Shown in pieces: positions 1 to 7,997 of a stretch of 64,000 nt of DNA. Source of the stretch: JAHJQZ01 sp963667595 (GTDB taxonomy: Bacteria; Pseudomonadota; Alphaproteobacteria; Rhizobiales; Devosiaceae); NCBI GenBank assembly GCA_963667595.2, contig CAXXWD010000009.1, forward strand, positions 385,634-449,633, in the 5' to 3' direction. Every line of letters starts with the position of its first letter. Position 1 is the stretch's first letter. Made by a program: the position numbers and the translations under genes. The notes under the pieces were generated by a model, which had not been told where the DNA came from, searched no databases, and saw only the letters and a list, made by a program, of their open reading frames with translations.

Positions 1-174
1 CGCATCAAGCTGAGATGCTTCATGGAGGATTTTGGCATCAAGGCCGAGGATCTCGACCCGGTCCTCAAACATGCCATGGCATTTCCCGACCACACGGCCA
101 ACCCGGTCAAGCCGACCGAAGCCGATATGCGCAATATCTACCTGAAGAGTTTCCGGTCGCCTCAGGCCGGATAG
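1..174 (+). CDS. C-terminal end of a probable iron-containing alcohol dehydrogenase (partial)
   Basis: The frame is open from the first base to TAG at 172-174, giving 57 residues of a gene that begins outside the window. The segment FPDHTANPVKPTEADMR followed by an aromatic-rich helix resembles the C-terminus of the iron-dependent alcohol dehydrogenase family, where an Asp..T.NP.P.T..D motif precedes the last helix. The metal-binding and nucleotide-binding parts are not in the window, so the assignment rests on this motif alone. It lies 73 bp upstream of the sugar permease on the same strand and is probably in the same operon, which would fit a polyol or sugar dehydrogenase role. Confidence 0.45.
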   Translation, partial: RIKLRCFMEDFGIKAEDLDPVLKHAMAFPDHTANPVKPTEADMRNIYLKSFRSPQAG

Positions 175-247
175 CCAGGGAACCGACCCGCGCGCCTGTC
201 GATCGTGCGGGCCTGCCACCAGCGAGATTCAGGGGAGGATCGCAGAG

Positions 248-1288
248 ATGGCCGACGACACGAAAAGCGCTGCCGATACCGAGCGCAAGGAACTCGTTCG
301 CCTGACGAGCGAGCGACGCAAGGACCTGGTTCAAAAGTTCGCCGCGTTGGCGAGCCTGATGGTGCTCATCGCCATTTTCGGGCTGACTGCCAATTCCTTT
401 TTCACCATCAACAACGCCATGACGGTGGCGTTGCAGACGACGTCCATTGCCTTTCTCGGTATCGGCGTGACGCTGGTCATCCTGACCGGCGGCATCGATC
501 TCAGCGTCGGTTCCGTGCTCGCGCTGTCCGGCACGGTCGCGGCGCTTCTGGTCAAGCAGGGCTGGCCGGTGTTCGGCGCCATGACCGCCGGCGTGCTGGT
601 CGGCATGATGTGCGGCCTGTTCAACGGCTTCGTCGTCACGCGCATGAAGCTCGCGCCCTTTATCGCGACGCTCGGCATGATGCTGATCGCCCGCGGCACC
701 GCCCTGCAATTGACCGGCGCCGCGCCGGTCTCGCAATTGGGCGCGGAATTCGGCATCCTTGGCAACGGCTCGTTTTTCCGGACCCTGGAAAAGGGCGCCA
801 ACGGTCTGCCGCACGTGGTCTTTCCCGGTATTCCCTATCCCGTGGTGCTGATGATCGTTCTGGCGATCATCGTCGCCTTTATCCTCGGTAGCCTGAAGAT
901 CGGTCGCCACATCTATGCCGTCGGGTCCAATGAGGAGGCGGCACGCCTTTCGGGCATCAACGTCGAGAACACCAAGATGTTCGCCTACGGGTTGTCGGGC
1001 CTTCTGGCCGGGGTAACGGGCATCGTTTTGATGTCGCGCCTCGTCACCGCCCAGCCCAATGAAGGCATCTCCTACGAACTCGACGCCATCGCCGCAGCTG
1101 TCATCGGAGGCGCTTCGCTCATGGGAGGTGTCGGCACCATTTCCGGCACCATGATCGGCGCTTTTGTTATCGGCATTCTCAGAAATGGTCTGAACATGAA
1201 TGGCGTTTCGTCATTCATTCAACAGATCATCATCGGTTTTGTCGTTATCGGCACCGTTTATATAGACTATTTGCGGAACCGAAGATGA
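248..1288 (+). CDS. Sugar ABC transporter permease, RbsC/FrcC type
   Basis: 346-residue inner-membrane permease of the ribose/fructose/xylose importer family (BPD_transp_2). About 8-10 hydrophobic segments begin at residue 35 after a charged cytoplasmic N-terminus. The family-typical segments GGIDLSVGSVLAL (about residue 80) and YAVGSNEEAARLSGI (about residue 225) are present; the latter is the coupling region that contacts the ATPase. The ATG at 248 is preceded by a good AGGGGAGG ribosome site. The binding protein follows after 45 bp and the ATPase lies further downstream, so the importer is complete. Substrate cannot be read from sequence; FrcC-like architecture and the adjacent aldolase subunit suggest a hexose or polyol. 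Confidence 0.9.
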   Translation: MADDTKSAADTERKELVRLTSERRKDLVQKFAALASLMVLIAIFGLTANSFFTINNAMTVALQTTSIAFLGIGVTLVILTGGIDLSVGSVLALSGTVAALLVKQGWPVFGAMTAGVLVGMMCGLFNGFVVTRMKLAPFIATLGMMLIARGTALQLTGAAPVSQLGAEFGILGNGSFFRTLEKGANGLPHVVFPGIPYPVVLMIVLAIIVAFILGSLKIGRHIYAVGSNEEAARLSGINVENTKMFAYGLSGLLAGVTGIVLMSRLVTAQPNEGISYELDAIAAAVIGGASLMGGVGTISGTMIGAFVIGILRNGLNMNGVSSFIQQIIIGFVVIGTVYIDYLRNRR

Positions 1289-1333
1289 TTGTTTCGGTGT
1301 TTCACTAGGATTTGTCATAAGGGAGGAAATAAA

Positions 1334-2293
1334 ATGACAAATACTTTGAAGAAACTAACCGTTGGTCTATTGGCCGTCGGCATGATCGCAGGACTTGGCG
1401 GGGCGGCGCTTGCCCAGTCCACCGAAATCGCGGTCATCGTCAAGACCACGAACTCGAACTTCTGGCAAAACGTCAACAAGGGCGCGTCTGCCGCCATCAA
1501 GGAACTGCCCGGCTACACCATGACGTTCCAGGGACCTGCGGCTGAAACGCAGGTCGCCGATGAAGTCAACATGGTCCAGAACGCGGTCAACCGCGGCGTT
1601 GCCGGCATCGTTCTTGCCGCCTCGGATCCGGAAGCCCTGATCCCGCCGGTCAAGGCGGCCTATGAGAATGGCATTCCGGTGGTGATCATCGATTCCATGC
1701 TCGATGAGAGCGGCGCCGACTATTATCAGTCGTTCCTGGCCACCGACAACAAGGCGGCCGGCGAGCTTTGCGCCCAGCGGATGATCGACAAGGTCGGGAC
1801 CGAGGGCAAGATCGCCGTTATGTCCTATGTCGCCGGCGTGGGTTCGGAAATCGGTCGCGTGGGCGGCTTCAAGGACTACATCGCCGCCAACTCCAATCTC
1901 GAAGTTGTTGCGACCTATTACTCCGAAGCCCAGATGGCCAAGGCCATGGATCAGACCACCGACGTTCTGGCGGCCAATCCTGACCTCGTCGGCATCTATG
2001 GCGCCAACGAGCCGACCGCCGTCGGCATGGGCCGTGCCATCGTTCAGTCCGGCAAGGCCGGCAAGATCGTGGCCATCGGCTTCGACGGCAACAAGGACCT
2101 GCAGGACTTCGTGCGTGACGGCACGCTCGATGCCATCGCGGTACAGGGCTCCTATCAGATGGGCGAACTCGGCGTGAAGGCCATTGGCGACATCCTCGCC
2201 GGCAAGAGTGTCGAGAAGTTCATCAATACCGGCGTCGTCATCGTCACCAAAGACAATATCGACGCTCCGGAAGCCCAGAACGTTCTCTACTAG
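1334..2293 (+). CDS. Periplasmic sugar-binding protein, RbsB/FrcB type
   Basis: 319 residues. The start at 1334 is chosen because it directly follows GGGAGGAAATAAA and begins a clear signal peptide (MTNTLKK, hydrophobic core, ALAQ cleavage near residue 27); an upstream in-frame ATG would add 15 residues and spoil the signal. The mature protein has the type I periplasmic-binding fold of Peripla_BP_4: AVIVKTTNSNFWQNV at the N-terminus, GIVLAASDPEALIP near residue 95, and IAIGFDGNKDLQDFV near residue 240. It captures sugar for the permease just upstream and the ATPase at 3662. The adjacent aldolase subunit suggests a ligand feeding tagatose/fructose phosphate metabolism, which is inference. Confidence 0.9.
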   Translation: MTNTLKKLTVGLLAVGMIAGLGGAALAQSTEIAVIVKTTNSNFWQNVNKGASAAIKELPGYTMTFQGPAAETQVADEVNMVQNAVNRGVAGIVLAASDPEALIPPVKAAYENGIPVVIIDSMLDESGADYYQSFLATDNKAAGELCAQRMIDKVGTEGKIAVMSYVAGVGSEIGRVGGFKDYIAANSNLEVVATYYSEAQMAKAMDQTTDVLAANPDLVGIYGANEPTAVGMGRAIVQSGKAGKIVAIGFDGNKDLQDFVRDGTLDAIAVQGSYQMGELGVKAIGDILAGKSVEKFINTGVVIVTKDNIDAPEAQNVLY

Positions 2294-2370
2294 CAGCAAA
2301 CCGGCTCGGGCGTCGTTTTTCAAACGACGCCCGGCCAGCCTCGAAAACGATAGGTAAAAGGAAACTGATT

Positions 2371-3630
2371 GTGTCCGCCCAAGACGAATTCATGGAAGCG
2401 CTTCATCGAAACCGGACGACCGGAAACGGGGTTGCCGTGTCCGTGTGCTCGGCTCATCCCGACGTGCTTCGGGCAAGTTTTCGCGTGGCGCGGGAACGCA
2501 ACCAGTTTGCACTCGTTGAATCGACATCCAACCAGGTCGATCAGTATGGCGGCTATACCGGTATGAAGCCGGTGGATTTCGTCGCCGCGGTTCACGCCAT
2601 CGCCGAAGAAGAAAAGTTTCCTAAAGATCGCATCCTTCTGGGCGGCGACCATCTCGGTCCCAATAGCTGGAAGTCCGGCCCGGCCGAAAAGGCCATGTCC
2701 GAAGCGGAAACGCTGATGGCGGCCTATGTCGAGGCCGGCTACGAAAAGATTCATCTCGACGCCAGTTTCGTGTGCGCCGACGACACGGCCCCTCTGTCCG
2801 ACGAAATCGTGGCAGACCGCTGCGTCCGGCTGGCGAAGGTCTGCGAGGCGCATGCCGGCTCGAAGCCCCCCGTCTATATCATCGGCACCGAGGTGCCGAC
2901 GCCGGGCGGTGCCGTCGAGGAAGAAACGATGCATCCGACGTCGCCTGCGGAAGCCGAACGCACCCTCCAGGTCTTCGAGAGCCGTTTTCGCGATGCCGGG
3001 CTTGGTGAGGCATGGTCGCGGGTTGTCGGGCTCGTCGTGCAGCCTGGGGTCGAATTTTCCGACGACGAAATCGCCGACTATCCGGGCGACAAGGGGCTCA
3101 AGGACGTCATTTCAGGCCATGACGGCATGGTTTTCGAAGCGCATTCGACCGATTACCAGACCCCGGCCAATCTCAGGGAACTGGTCCAAAACCATTTCTT
3201 CATTCTGAAGGTCGGGCCGTGGCTGACCTTCGCATTGCGTGAAAGCCTGATGGCGCTCGAAATGGTGGAGCGGGAACTCCATCCGGTTGCGCCGTCGCAT
3301 TTCCGCACCGTTCTGACCGAAACCATGCGTGCCGAACCCGGCTACTGGAAGAATTATTACAGCGGCAATGATGACGCCGTCTCACTCAAGCTCATGTTCT
3401 CCTATTCGGATCGGGCCCGGTACTATCTCGGTCATCCGCAGGTCGCCGCCGCGCATCAGAAGCTCATCGAAAATCTCGCGGCCGGCGTGCCGGACACCCT
3501 CATCAGCCAGTATCTGCCGGAATGCTATTCGAGCGTACGCCAGGGCGTCGGCAGGCGGCCGGAAGATTTGTCGTTGCGGCGGGTGGAAAACGTGCTCGCC
3601 ACGTATTTCGACGCGGGTAAGACGCAATAG
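2371..3630 (+). CDS. kbaZ: D-tagatose-1,6-bisphosphate aldolase-type subunit (GatZ/KbaZ family)
   Basis: 419 residues beginning with GTG at 2371 behind GGTAAAAGGAAA. Sequence hallmarks of the GatZ/KbaZ family are ALVESTSNQVDQYGGYTGM (residues about 50-68), LLGGDHLGPN (about 90) and HLDASFVCADD (about 129). In enteric bacteria KbaZ/GatZ is the stabilising subunit of class II tagatose-bisphosphate aldolase and is not itself the catalytic partner. No KbaY/GatY gene is in the window. Position between the importer genes and the ATPase implies that the imported sugar or polyol is metabolised through this protein. A stand-alone catalytic role, for example as a sugar-phosphate kinase or aldolase, is possible in Rhizobiales but cannot be shown here. 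Confidence 0.85.
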   Translation: MSAQDEFMEALHRNRTTGNGVAVSVCSAHPDVLRASFRVARERNQFALVESTSNQVDQYGGYTGMKPVDFVAAVHAIAEEEKFPKDRILLGGDHLGPNSWKSGPAEKAMSEAETLMAAYVEAGYEKIHLDASFVCADDTAPLSDEIVADRCVRLAKVCEAHAGSKPPVYIIGTEVPTPGGAVEEETMHPTSPAEAERTLQVFESRFRDAGLGEAWSRVVGLVVQPGVEFSDDEIADYPGDKGLKDVISGHDGMVFEAHSTDYQTPANLRELVQNHFFILKVGPWLTFALRESLMALEMVERELHPVAPSHFRTVLTETMRAEPGYWKNYYSGNDDAVSLKLMFSYSDRARYYLGHPQVAAAHQKLIENLAAGVPDTLISQYLPECYSSVRQGVGRRPEDLSLRRVENVLATYFDAGKTQ

Positions 3631-3661
3631 CCTCCCGATGGGGCAAAAGCAGAGGATCGAC

Positions 3662-4438
3662 ATGAGTGACACGACCCCCCTTGTGGAAATGAAGCACATC
3701 TACAAGCAGTTCGCCGGTATTCATGCCGTCGAGGACGTTTCGCTCGACCTTTATCCGGGTGAGATCGTCGGCGTTCTCGGACATAACGGTGCCGGTAAAT
3801 CCTGCCTGATGAGCATTCTGTCGGGTGCCATGGCCCGCACCAGCGGCGAAATCTTCATCGAAGGCGAGAAAGCCGAGATCAACACGCCGATCGAGGCGCG
3901 GACGCTCGGTATCGAAACCATCTACCAGACCCTGGCGCTGGCCGACCATCTCGATGCGCCCGCCAACCTGTTTCTCGGTCGCGAGTTGAAGACGAAATAC
4001 GGAACGCTCGACAAGAAGCTGATGGAAAAAGAGGCCCGCAAGATCCTCAAGCGCCTCAATCCCAATTTCAGCAACATCACCGATGTCGTGCGCAACATGT
4101 CCGGCGGCCAGCGTCAGGTCATCGCCATCGCGCGCGCGCTCTATTTCAACGCCCGCATTCTGATCATGGATGAACCGACGGCAGCGCTCGGGCCATCGGA
4201 AACCAAGATGGTCGATGATCTGATGCGTCAGCTCAGAGATGAAGGCCTCGGCATCTTTCTGATCAGCCACGACATCCATGACGTGTTCGAGCTGTGCGAT
4301 CGGGTCATGGTGATGAAGAACGGCACCAATGTCGGCATGCATCCCATCGAGGACGTCACCCAGGACGATGTGCTGAGCCTGATCATCCTGTCCCGCCTTC
4401 CCGAAGACTGGACGCCCCGGCACCGCACGGTGCAGTGA
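3662..4438 (+). CDS. Sugar ABC transporter ATP-binding protein, single-domain FrcA type
   Basis: 258 residues, about half the length of the usual two-domain RbsA ATPases, matching the one-domain FrcA class. Walker A GHNGAGKS at residues 40-47, signature SGGQRQ at 147-152, Walker B ILIMDEP at 166-172 and switch histidine ISHD at 201-204 are all intact. The start at 3662 was chosen from the family N-terminus and the AGAGGATCG just upstream; longer upstream frames run into kbaZ. It powers the importer formed with the permease at 248 and the binding protein at 1334, and it ends the operon, with a terminator 23 bp downstream. Confidence 0.9.
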   Translation: MSDTTPLVEMKHIYKQFAGIHAVEDVSLDLYPGEIVGVLGHNGAGKSCLMSILSGAMARTSGEIFIEGEKAEINTPIEARTLGIETIYQTLALADHLDAPANLFLGRELKTKYGTLDKKLMEKEARKILKRLNPNFSNITDVVRNMSGGQRQVIAIARALYFNARILIMDEPTAALGPSETKMVDDLMRQLRDEGLGIFLISHDIHDVFELCDRVMVMKNGTNVGMHPIEDVTQDDVLSLIILSRLPEDWTPRHRTVQ

Positions 4439-4460
4439 TTGCGTTCAATGATGCCGACGA

Positions 4461-4490
4461 CAAGAGCCGGTTCATGCGAACCGGCTCTTG
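4461..4490 (+). terminator. Hairpin terminator after the FrcABC-like operon
   Basis: A perfect 12-bp stem, CAAGAGCCGGTT paired with AACCGGCTCTTG, encloses the 6-nt loop CATGCG and is followed by a short TCTTT run. It lies 23 bp after the ATPase stop. The T-run is weak, so it may work with Rho or be bidirectional, since galM converges from the other side. Confidence 0.75.
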
Positions 4491-4582
4491 TCTTTGATGC
4501 GCGCGAGCAGGCTGACGCATCGGGCGAAAAACGGATTTTGGTCTTTCGCCAGAACCGATGCGATCAGTCAAGGCAGGAGCGA

Positions 4583-4607
4583 GGCGTTTTGATCCCGTCA
4601 AAACGCC
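4583..4607. repeat. Short inverted repeat beside the galM stop
   Basis: GGCGTTTT at 4583-4590 pairs with AAAACGCC at 4600-4607. The GTTTTGAT..ATCAAAAC-like core resembles the cores of the elements at 37881 and 44995, so this may be a remnant of the same intergenic element family. It could also act as a weak terminator for galM. Confidence 0.4.
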
Positions 4608-4614
4608 CGAAGCT

Positions 4615-5625
4615 CTAGGCGATCTCGATCTCGTTCCAGTGGTGATAGGGCGTATCAGGCGTGCAGATGATGTTCGGAAAATGCGCGTTGTGCAGCGCGC
4701 CCGGAGGCATCTGATCCTCAAGGCAGAAGCCGGAATATTTGCCATACTTCTTGCCGCCAAGGCCCGGCACGGCGACGTCGGTTCCAACGGCGTTGTAGAA
4801 CTGGACCGCTGGCCGGTCGCTGAAAAGCCTGAGGGTCAACGCCTTGTCCTCGCCGGTGACGATCGCCATGGGATCGGCCGTGTCGCGACCGGTCTTGAGG
4901 ACGAAGTTGAGGTCGTAGTCGATGCCGCGACCGGCGCCGAAACGCATGCTGCGCGGGGAAAGGAAATCGTCGATGGTGTTGGCAACCGGGATGATCGTGC
5001 CGTTCTGGATCAGATCGGCGCCGGCCACGGTCCGCGCCACGGCATCGGGCAGGTGGACGAGGTGATCGAGAACCGTATCGGCCTGACCGAGGTTGAAATA
5101 CTGGTGCTGGACAAGGCTGATCGGCGTGGGCCGGTCGGGCTGGGCCGACAGGTCGAGCCTCAGGCGGTTGTCCTTGAGCGTATAGATCGCTTCGAACCGC
5201 ACGGTGCCGGGATAGCCCATGGCCCCATCGGGACTGACATAGGTGAACTTGACCGCATTGGCAGCGCTATCGGCCTCCATTTCCCAGACCTGGCGACCGA
5301 TCCCTTCCGGTCCGCCATGCAGATGGTTCGGCCCTTCATTGGCCGGCAGGGTGTAGGTTTTCCCATTAAGCGTGAAGCGGCTGTCCTTGATGCGGTTGGC
5401 GACCCGGCCGACCAGCGCGCCAAAAAAGGGCGAGTGCTCGGGATAGGGATCGAAGGTTTCGAAGCCCAACACGACATGGCGCGGTTTTCCGGCAACGGGC
5501 ACCTGCCAGTCGCGAACGACAACGCCCCAGTTGATCAGGGAGACACGAACGCCGGTCGTGCTTTCAAGGGTGATTTCTTCGACGGATTTGTCGGCAAAAG
5601 TGCCAATCGTCTTTTTAGCTGGCAT
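4615..5625 (-). CDS. galM: Aldose 1-epimerase (mutarotase)
   Basis: 336 residues. Aldose 1-epimerases interconvert alpha and beta anomers of free sugars. Family segments are present in order: LINWGVVVRDWQVP near residue 30, FGALVGRVANRI near 72, NEGPNHLHGG near 97 (containing the first catalytic-site histidine), PISLVQHQYFNL near 168 (second histidine region), and the C-terminal GFCLEDQ with its acidic residue. A GGAGGAAAC ribosome site precedes the ATG at 5625. It is third in the minus-strand order LacI, esterase, galM, but with a 268-bp gap that could hold its own promoter. It probably processes sugars released by the adjacent uronide-degradation genes. Confidence 0.9.
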   Translation of the reverse strand: MPAKKTIGTFADKSVEEITLESTTGVRVSLINWGVVVRDWQVPVAGKPRHVVLGFETFDPYPEHSPFFGALVGRVANRIKDSRFTLNGKTYTLPANEGPNHLHGGPEGIGRQVWEMEADSAANAVKFTYVSPDGAMGYPGTVRFEAIYTLKDNRLRLDLSAQPDRPTPISLVQHQYFNLGQADTVLDHLVHLPDAVARTVAGADLIQNGTIIPVANTIDDFLSPRSMRFGAGRGIDYDLNFVLKTGRDTADPMAIVTGEDKALTLRLFSDRPAVQFYNAVGTDVAVPGLGGKKYGKYSGFCLEDQMPPGALHNAHFPNIICTPDTPYHHWNEIEIA

Positions 5626-5893
5626 GTCCAGTTTCCTCCATTTTCTCCAGCATACAACGTTTTAGCTGGCAAAAAAGCCAGTTTCGACACCATGCCTCAC
5701 GAAATCACACTCTTTGCGCGTCAATGGCGAACGCGTTTTTCAAATACGGTTCCCGTCACGGTTGTTCATGCCGGTAATGACGCTTTTTCCGTTTTGACCG
5801 AAGCGCTGTCGCAGGACCGCTCTTTTCATGACGGGGAGGGGAGGCGCGGTGGATTCGTCAAAAGGCGAATCTGCTCCCGGCGCACACGCCGCT
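5626..5893. other. Intergenic region upstream of galM
   Basis: No convincing gene is seen here. CTGGC at 5666-5670 and GCCAG at 5677-5681 flank an A-run 40-55 bp upstream of the galM start, a possible operator or small hairpin. No clear terminator for the esterase was found. Confidence 0.3.
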
Positions 5894-6802
5894 TCATAGA
5901 TTTTCGTTCAGAAACGACAGAATGCGCGCCAGAATGGCATCTGGAGGCACGCCCCAGAAGCAGTGATCGGCGCCCTCGATGGTCTCCAGGAAATGTTTCA
6001 CACCCTGTTCGGACAGGCGTTTTGCAAGCGTTTCCGCCTGACTGACAGGTACCACCCGGTCGGATGTGCCATGCTGGATGAGGACTGGCGGGCTCTGCGG
6101 CGTGACGTGGAAAACCGGCGAAGCGCGACGGGCACATTCGGGATTGTCCAGGGCCGACATGCCCAGAAGACATCGGACGGGTTCTGGATCGTTGTTGGCA
6201 AAAACGGGAGGATCGGCCGTGACCGTCTTTACGAAACCGGTCAGGTCGGTCGGCCCATACCATTCGACGATGCACGACACCGCGCTCGAAACGCCGGTGA
6301 TGCCGACATCGCCTTCAAGCTCAGGATCGTTCTGGACGAGGCCGGCCATCAGGGCCAGATGGGCGCTGGCGCTTTCGCCATAGACGGCGAAGCGGTCGGG
6401 ATCGAGCCCGAGTTTTGCCGCGTGATATCTGAGATAGCGGATGGCTGCCTTGCAGTCGTGAAGGGGCACCGGAAATTGTGCTTCGCCGCTGAGCCGATAG
6501 GAAATGCGCGCCACGGCATAGCCCGCCGAAACGAGGGTCTCGGTCAGCTTCATTGCGTCGAGCGTCTTGTTGGAAATGTTCTCGTGCCCAGCCCACCAGG
6601 CGCCGCCATGAATGTGAACGAAAAGAGGATGCGGGCCGTCGCCCGCCGGGGTCGTCAGATACATGGTCAGCGGACGAAACCCCCGCGGGGCGGCGAAAAA
6701 GAGCTGCGGCCACGTCCGCTTTCCATCGGCATCGACGCAAAACTGATTGAGCGCGTGGTCGAAAACAAAGGCGATATCCTCGTTCATCGTATCGGTTGGC
6801 AT
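5894..6802 (-). CDS. Alpha/beta-hydrolase carbohydrate esterase-like protein
   Basis: 302 residues, no signal peptide, so cytoplasmic. It carries the BD-FAE/esterase-lipase layout: oxyanion motif HIHGGAWW near residue 72, nucleophile elbow GESASAH near 142, acid-residue region SDRVVP near 248 and catalytic histidine region GADHCFWG near 280. Members remove acetyl, feruloyl or other acyl groups from sugars. Sitting 50 bp behind the LacI regulator and opposite the GH105/KduI operon, it likely deacylates imported pectin-derived oligosaccharides. The substrate is inferred from context only. The start at 6802 was taken as the first ATG; the ribosome site is weak, and an internal ATG five codons later is possible. 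Confidence 0.8.
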   Translation of the reverse strand: MPTDTMNEDIAFVFDHALNQFCVDADGKRTWPQLFFAAPRGFRPLTMYLTTPAGDGPHPLFVHIHGGAWWAGHENISNKTLDAMKLTETLVSAGYAVARISYRLSGEAQFPVPLHDCKAAIRYLRYHAAKLGLDPDRFAVYGESASAHLALMAGLVQNDPELEGDVGITGVSSAVSCIVEWYGPTDLTGFVKTVTADPPVFANNDPEPVRCLLGMSALDNPECARRASPVFHVTPQSPPVLIQHGTSDRVVPVSQAETLAKRLSEQGVKHFLETIEGADHCFWGVPPDAILARILSFLNENL

Positions 6803-6852
6803 GTGGATCGTCTTTCAAAAATGCGGATGGGGTCGGCGGATTGGGATAGGCC

Positions 6853-7899
6853 TCAACCGGCCGACCGCTTATGCGAGATCGCTTCGGCCTGTCGCTGAGG
6901 ACAGGGCCCGGTCGAGTTTCGCTCGGTCAGCGTGCAGGCCAGTTCGATCCTGGAAAGCGGCATGGCGCGGCTTGTGCCGCGCATCTGGGCTGTGTTGCAC
7001 AAAAGATCGAGCGAAAAGGCGCCGATGTCCCGCATGGGAATGGCGACGGTGGTCAGGGCCGGTGACAGATAAGCGCCCTGCGGCAGCCCGTCGATGCCAA
7101 CGACCGAGATGTCCTCGGGCACGTTGAGATCGGCGGCGTGCAGGGCCACAAGCGCGCCGGCCGCCAGAATGTCGCCGGCGGCGATGATCGCGGTAAAATC
7201 GAGATGTTCGGCCAACGCTTTCGTGACGGCCGCCTGCGCCGCCTGCGCCGTCCAGTCTTCGGACTCGATGATCAGCGCCCGGTCGTACAAAGACCCGAGC
7301 ACGTCGCGCACGCCTTCGAGCCGGCGCTGGATCGTTCGCCGCCCTGGTTTGGTCAGAAAGGCGATCCGCTCATGTCCGAGGTCGACGAGATGGCGCGCTG
7401 CCAGCGCTGCGGCCGAGCGGTTGCAGGGCGTGACCGAACTCAGCCGCATGTCCGGGTCGTCGCTGTTGACCAGAATGACCGGGCAGTCGAGCTGGCGCGC
7501 CAGAGCGAGGATCGAATCGTCGACCGTCAGGAACAGCATGCCCAACAAGTCGTCCGCCTTGGCAAGATCGACAAGATCGTCGGGCTTGTCGTTCGGGCGC
7601 TGGGCGTGATGTTCGATGATGACGCCATGCGCTTCGGCCCGTTCTCTCAAGCCTTCGAGCACATACATGGTGAACTGGCTGCGCTCGAAATCGATCATGG
7701 CCTCGTTTGAAACGACAAGCAGCACGCGCTTGCCGATCAGCGTATCGGGCAATCCGTAATTCAGTTCGAGCGCCACCGCCCGGATCCGTTCCACCAGGTC
7801 GCTGCGGACATAGCCCTTGCCGGAAATGGCACGGGACACGGTGGCCGTCGAGACGCCAAGCCGTTCGGCAATGTCGGAAATCCGTGTGCGCCTGGACAT
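6853..7899 (-). CDS. LacI-family transcriptional regulator of the uronide locus
   Basis: 348 residues. The start at 7899 places the family N-terminus RISDIAERLGVSTATVSRAI (helix-turn-helix) at residues 4-23; an upstream in-frame ATG would add 33 untypical residues covering the promoter. The hinge helix follows at about residue 50-58, then the periplasmic-binding-like effector domain with SDDPDMRLSSVTPCNRSA near 155 and VVGIDGLPQGAYLSP near 283. It is divergent from the GH105 gene at 7998 with 98 bp between them, the classical layout for a local repressor acting on both arms. The inducer is probably an unsaturated uronide or its keto product. Confidence 0.9.
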   Translation of the reverse strand: MSRRTRISDIAERLGVSTATVSRAISGKGYVRSDLVERIRAVALELNYGLPDTLIGKRVLLVVSNEAMIDFERSQFTMYVLEGLRERAEAHGVIIEHHAQRPNDKPDDLVDLAKADDLLGMLFLTVDDSILALARQLDCPVILVNSDDPDMRLSSVTPCNRSAAALAARHLVDLGHERIAFLTKPGRRTIQRRLEGVRDVLGSLYDRALIIESEDWTAQAAQAAVTKALAEHLDFTAIIAAGDILAAGALVALHAADLNVPEDISVVGIDGLPQGAYLSPALTTVAIPMRDIGAFSLDLLCNTAQMRGTSRAMPLSRIELACTLTERNSTGPCPQRQAEAISHKRSAG

Positions 7900-7929
7900 G
7901 CGTTCCGCATCCTCTGTGTTCTGCAAGTG

Positions 7930-7970
7930 TGCAACGAAATTACATATTGCACATTCTGTTTCATATTGCA
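7930..7970. promoter_or_regulatory. Candidate operator between the LacI gene and the GH105 operon
   Basis: The divergent intergenic region has a direct repeat CATATTGCA at 7943-7951 and 7962-7970, spaced 19 bp. TGCAA at 7930-7934 is inverted with TTGCA at 7947-7951. Repeats on about two helical turns suit a dimeric LacI protein. No promoter boxes could be assigned confidently. Confidence 0.4.
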
Positions 7971-7997
7971 TTTCTATCACCGGGAGGAAATGTCGCA

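Noticed and set aside
4558..6045. 495-codon plus-strand open frame opposite galM
   Set aside because: Composition artefact; galM on the minus strand has all family motifs and a good ribosome site.
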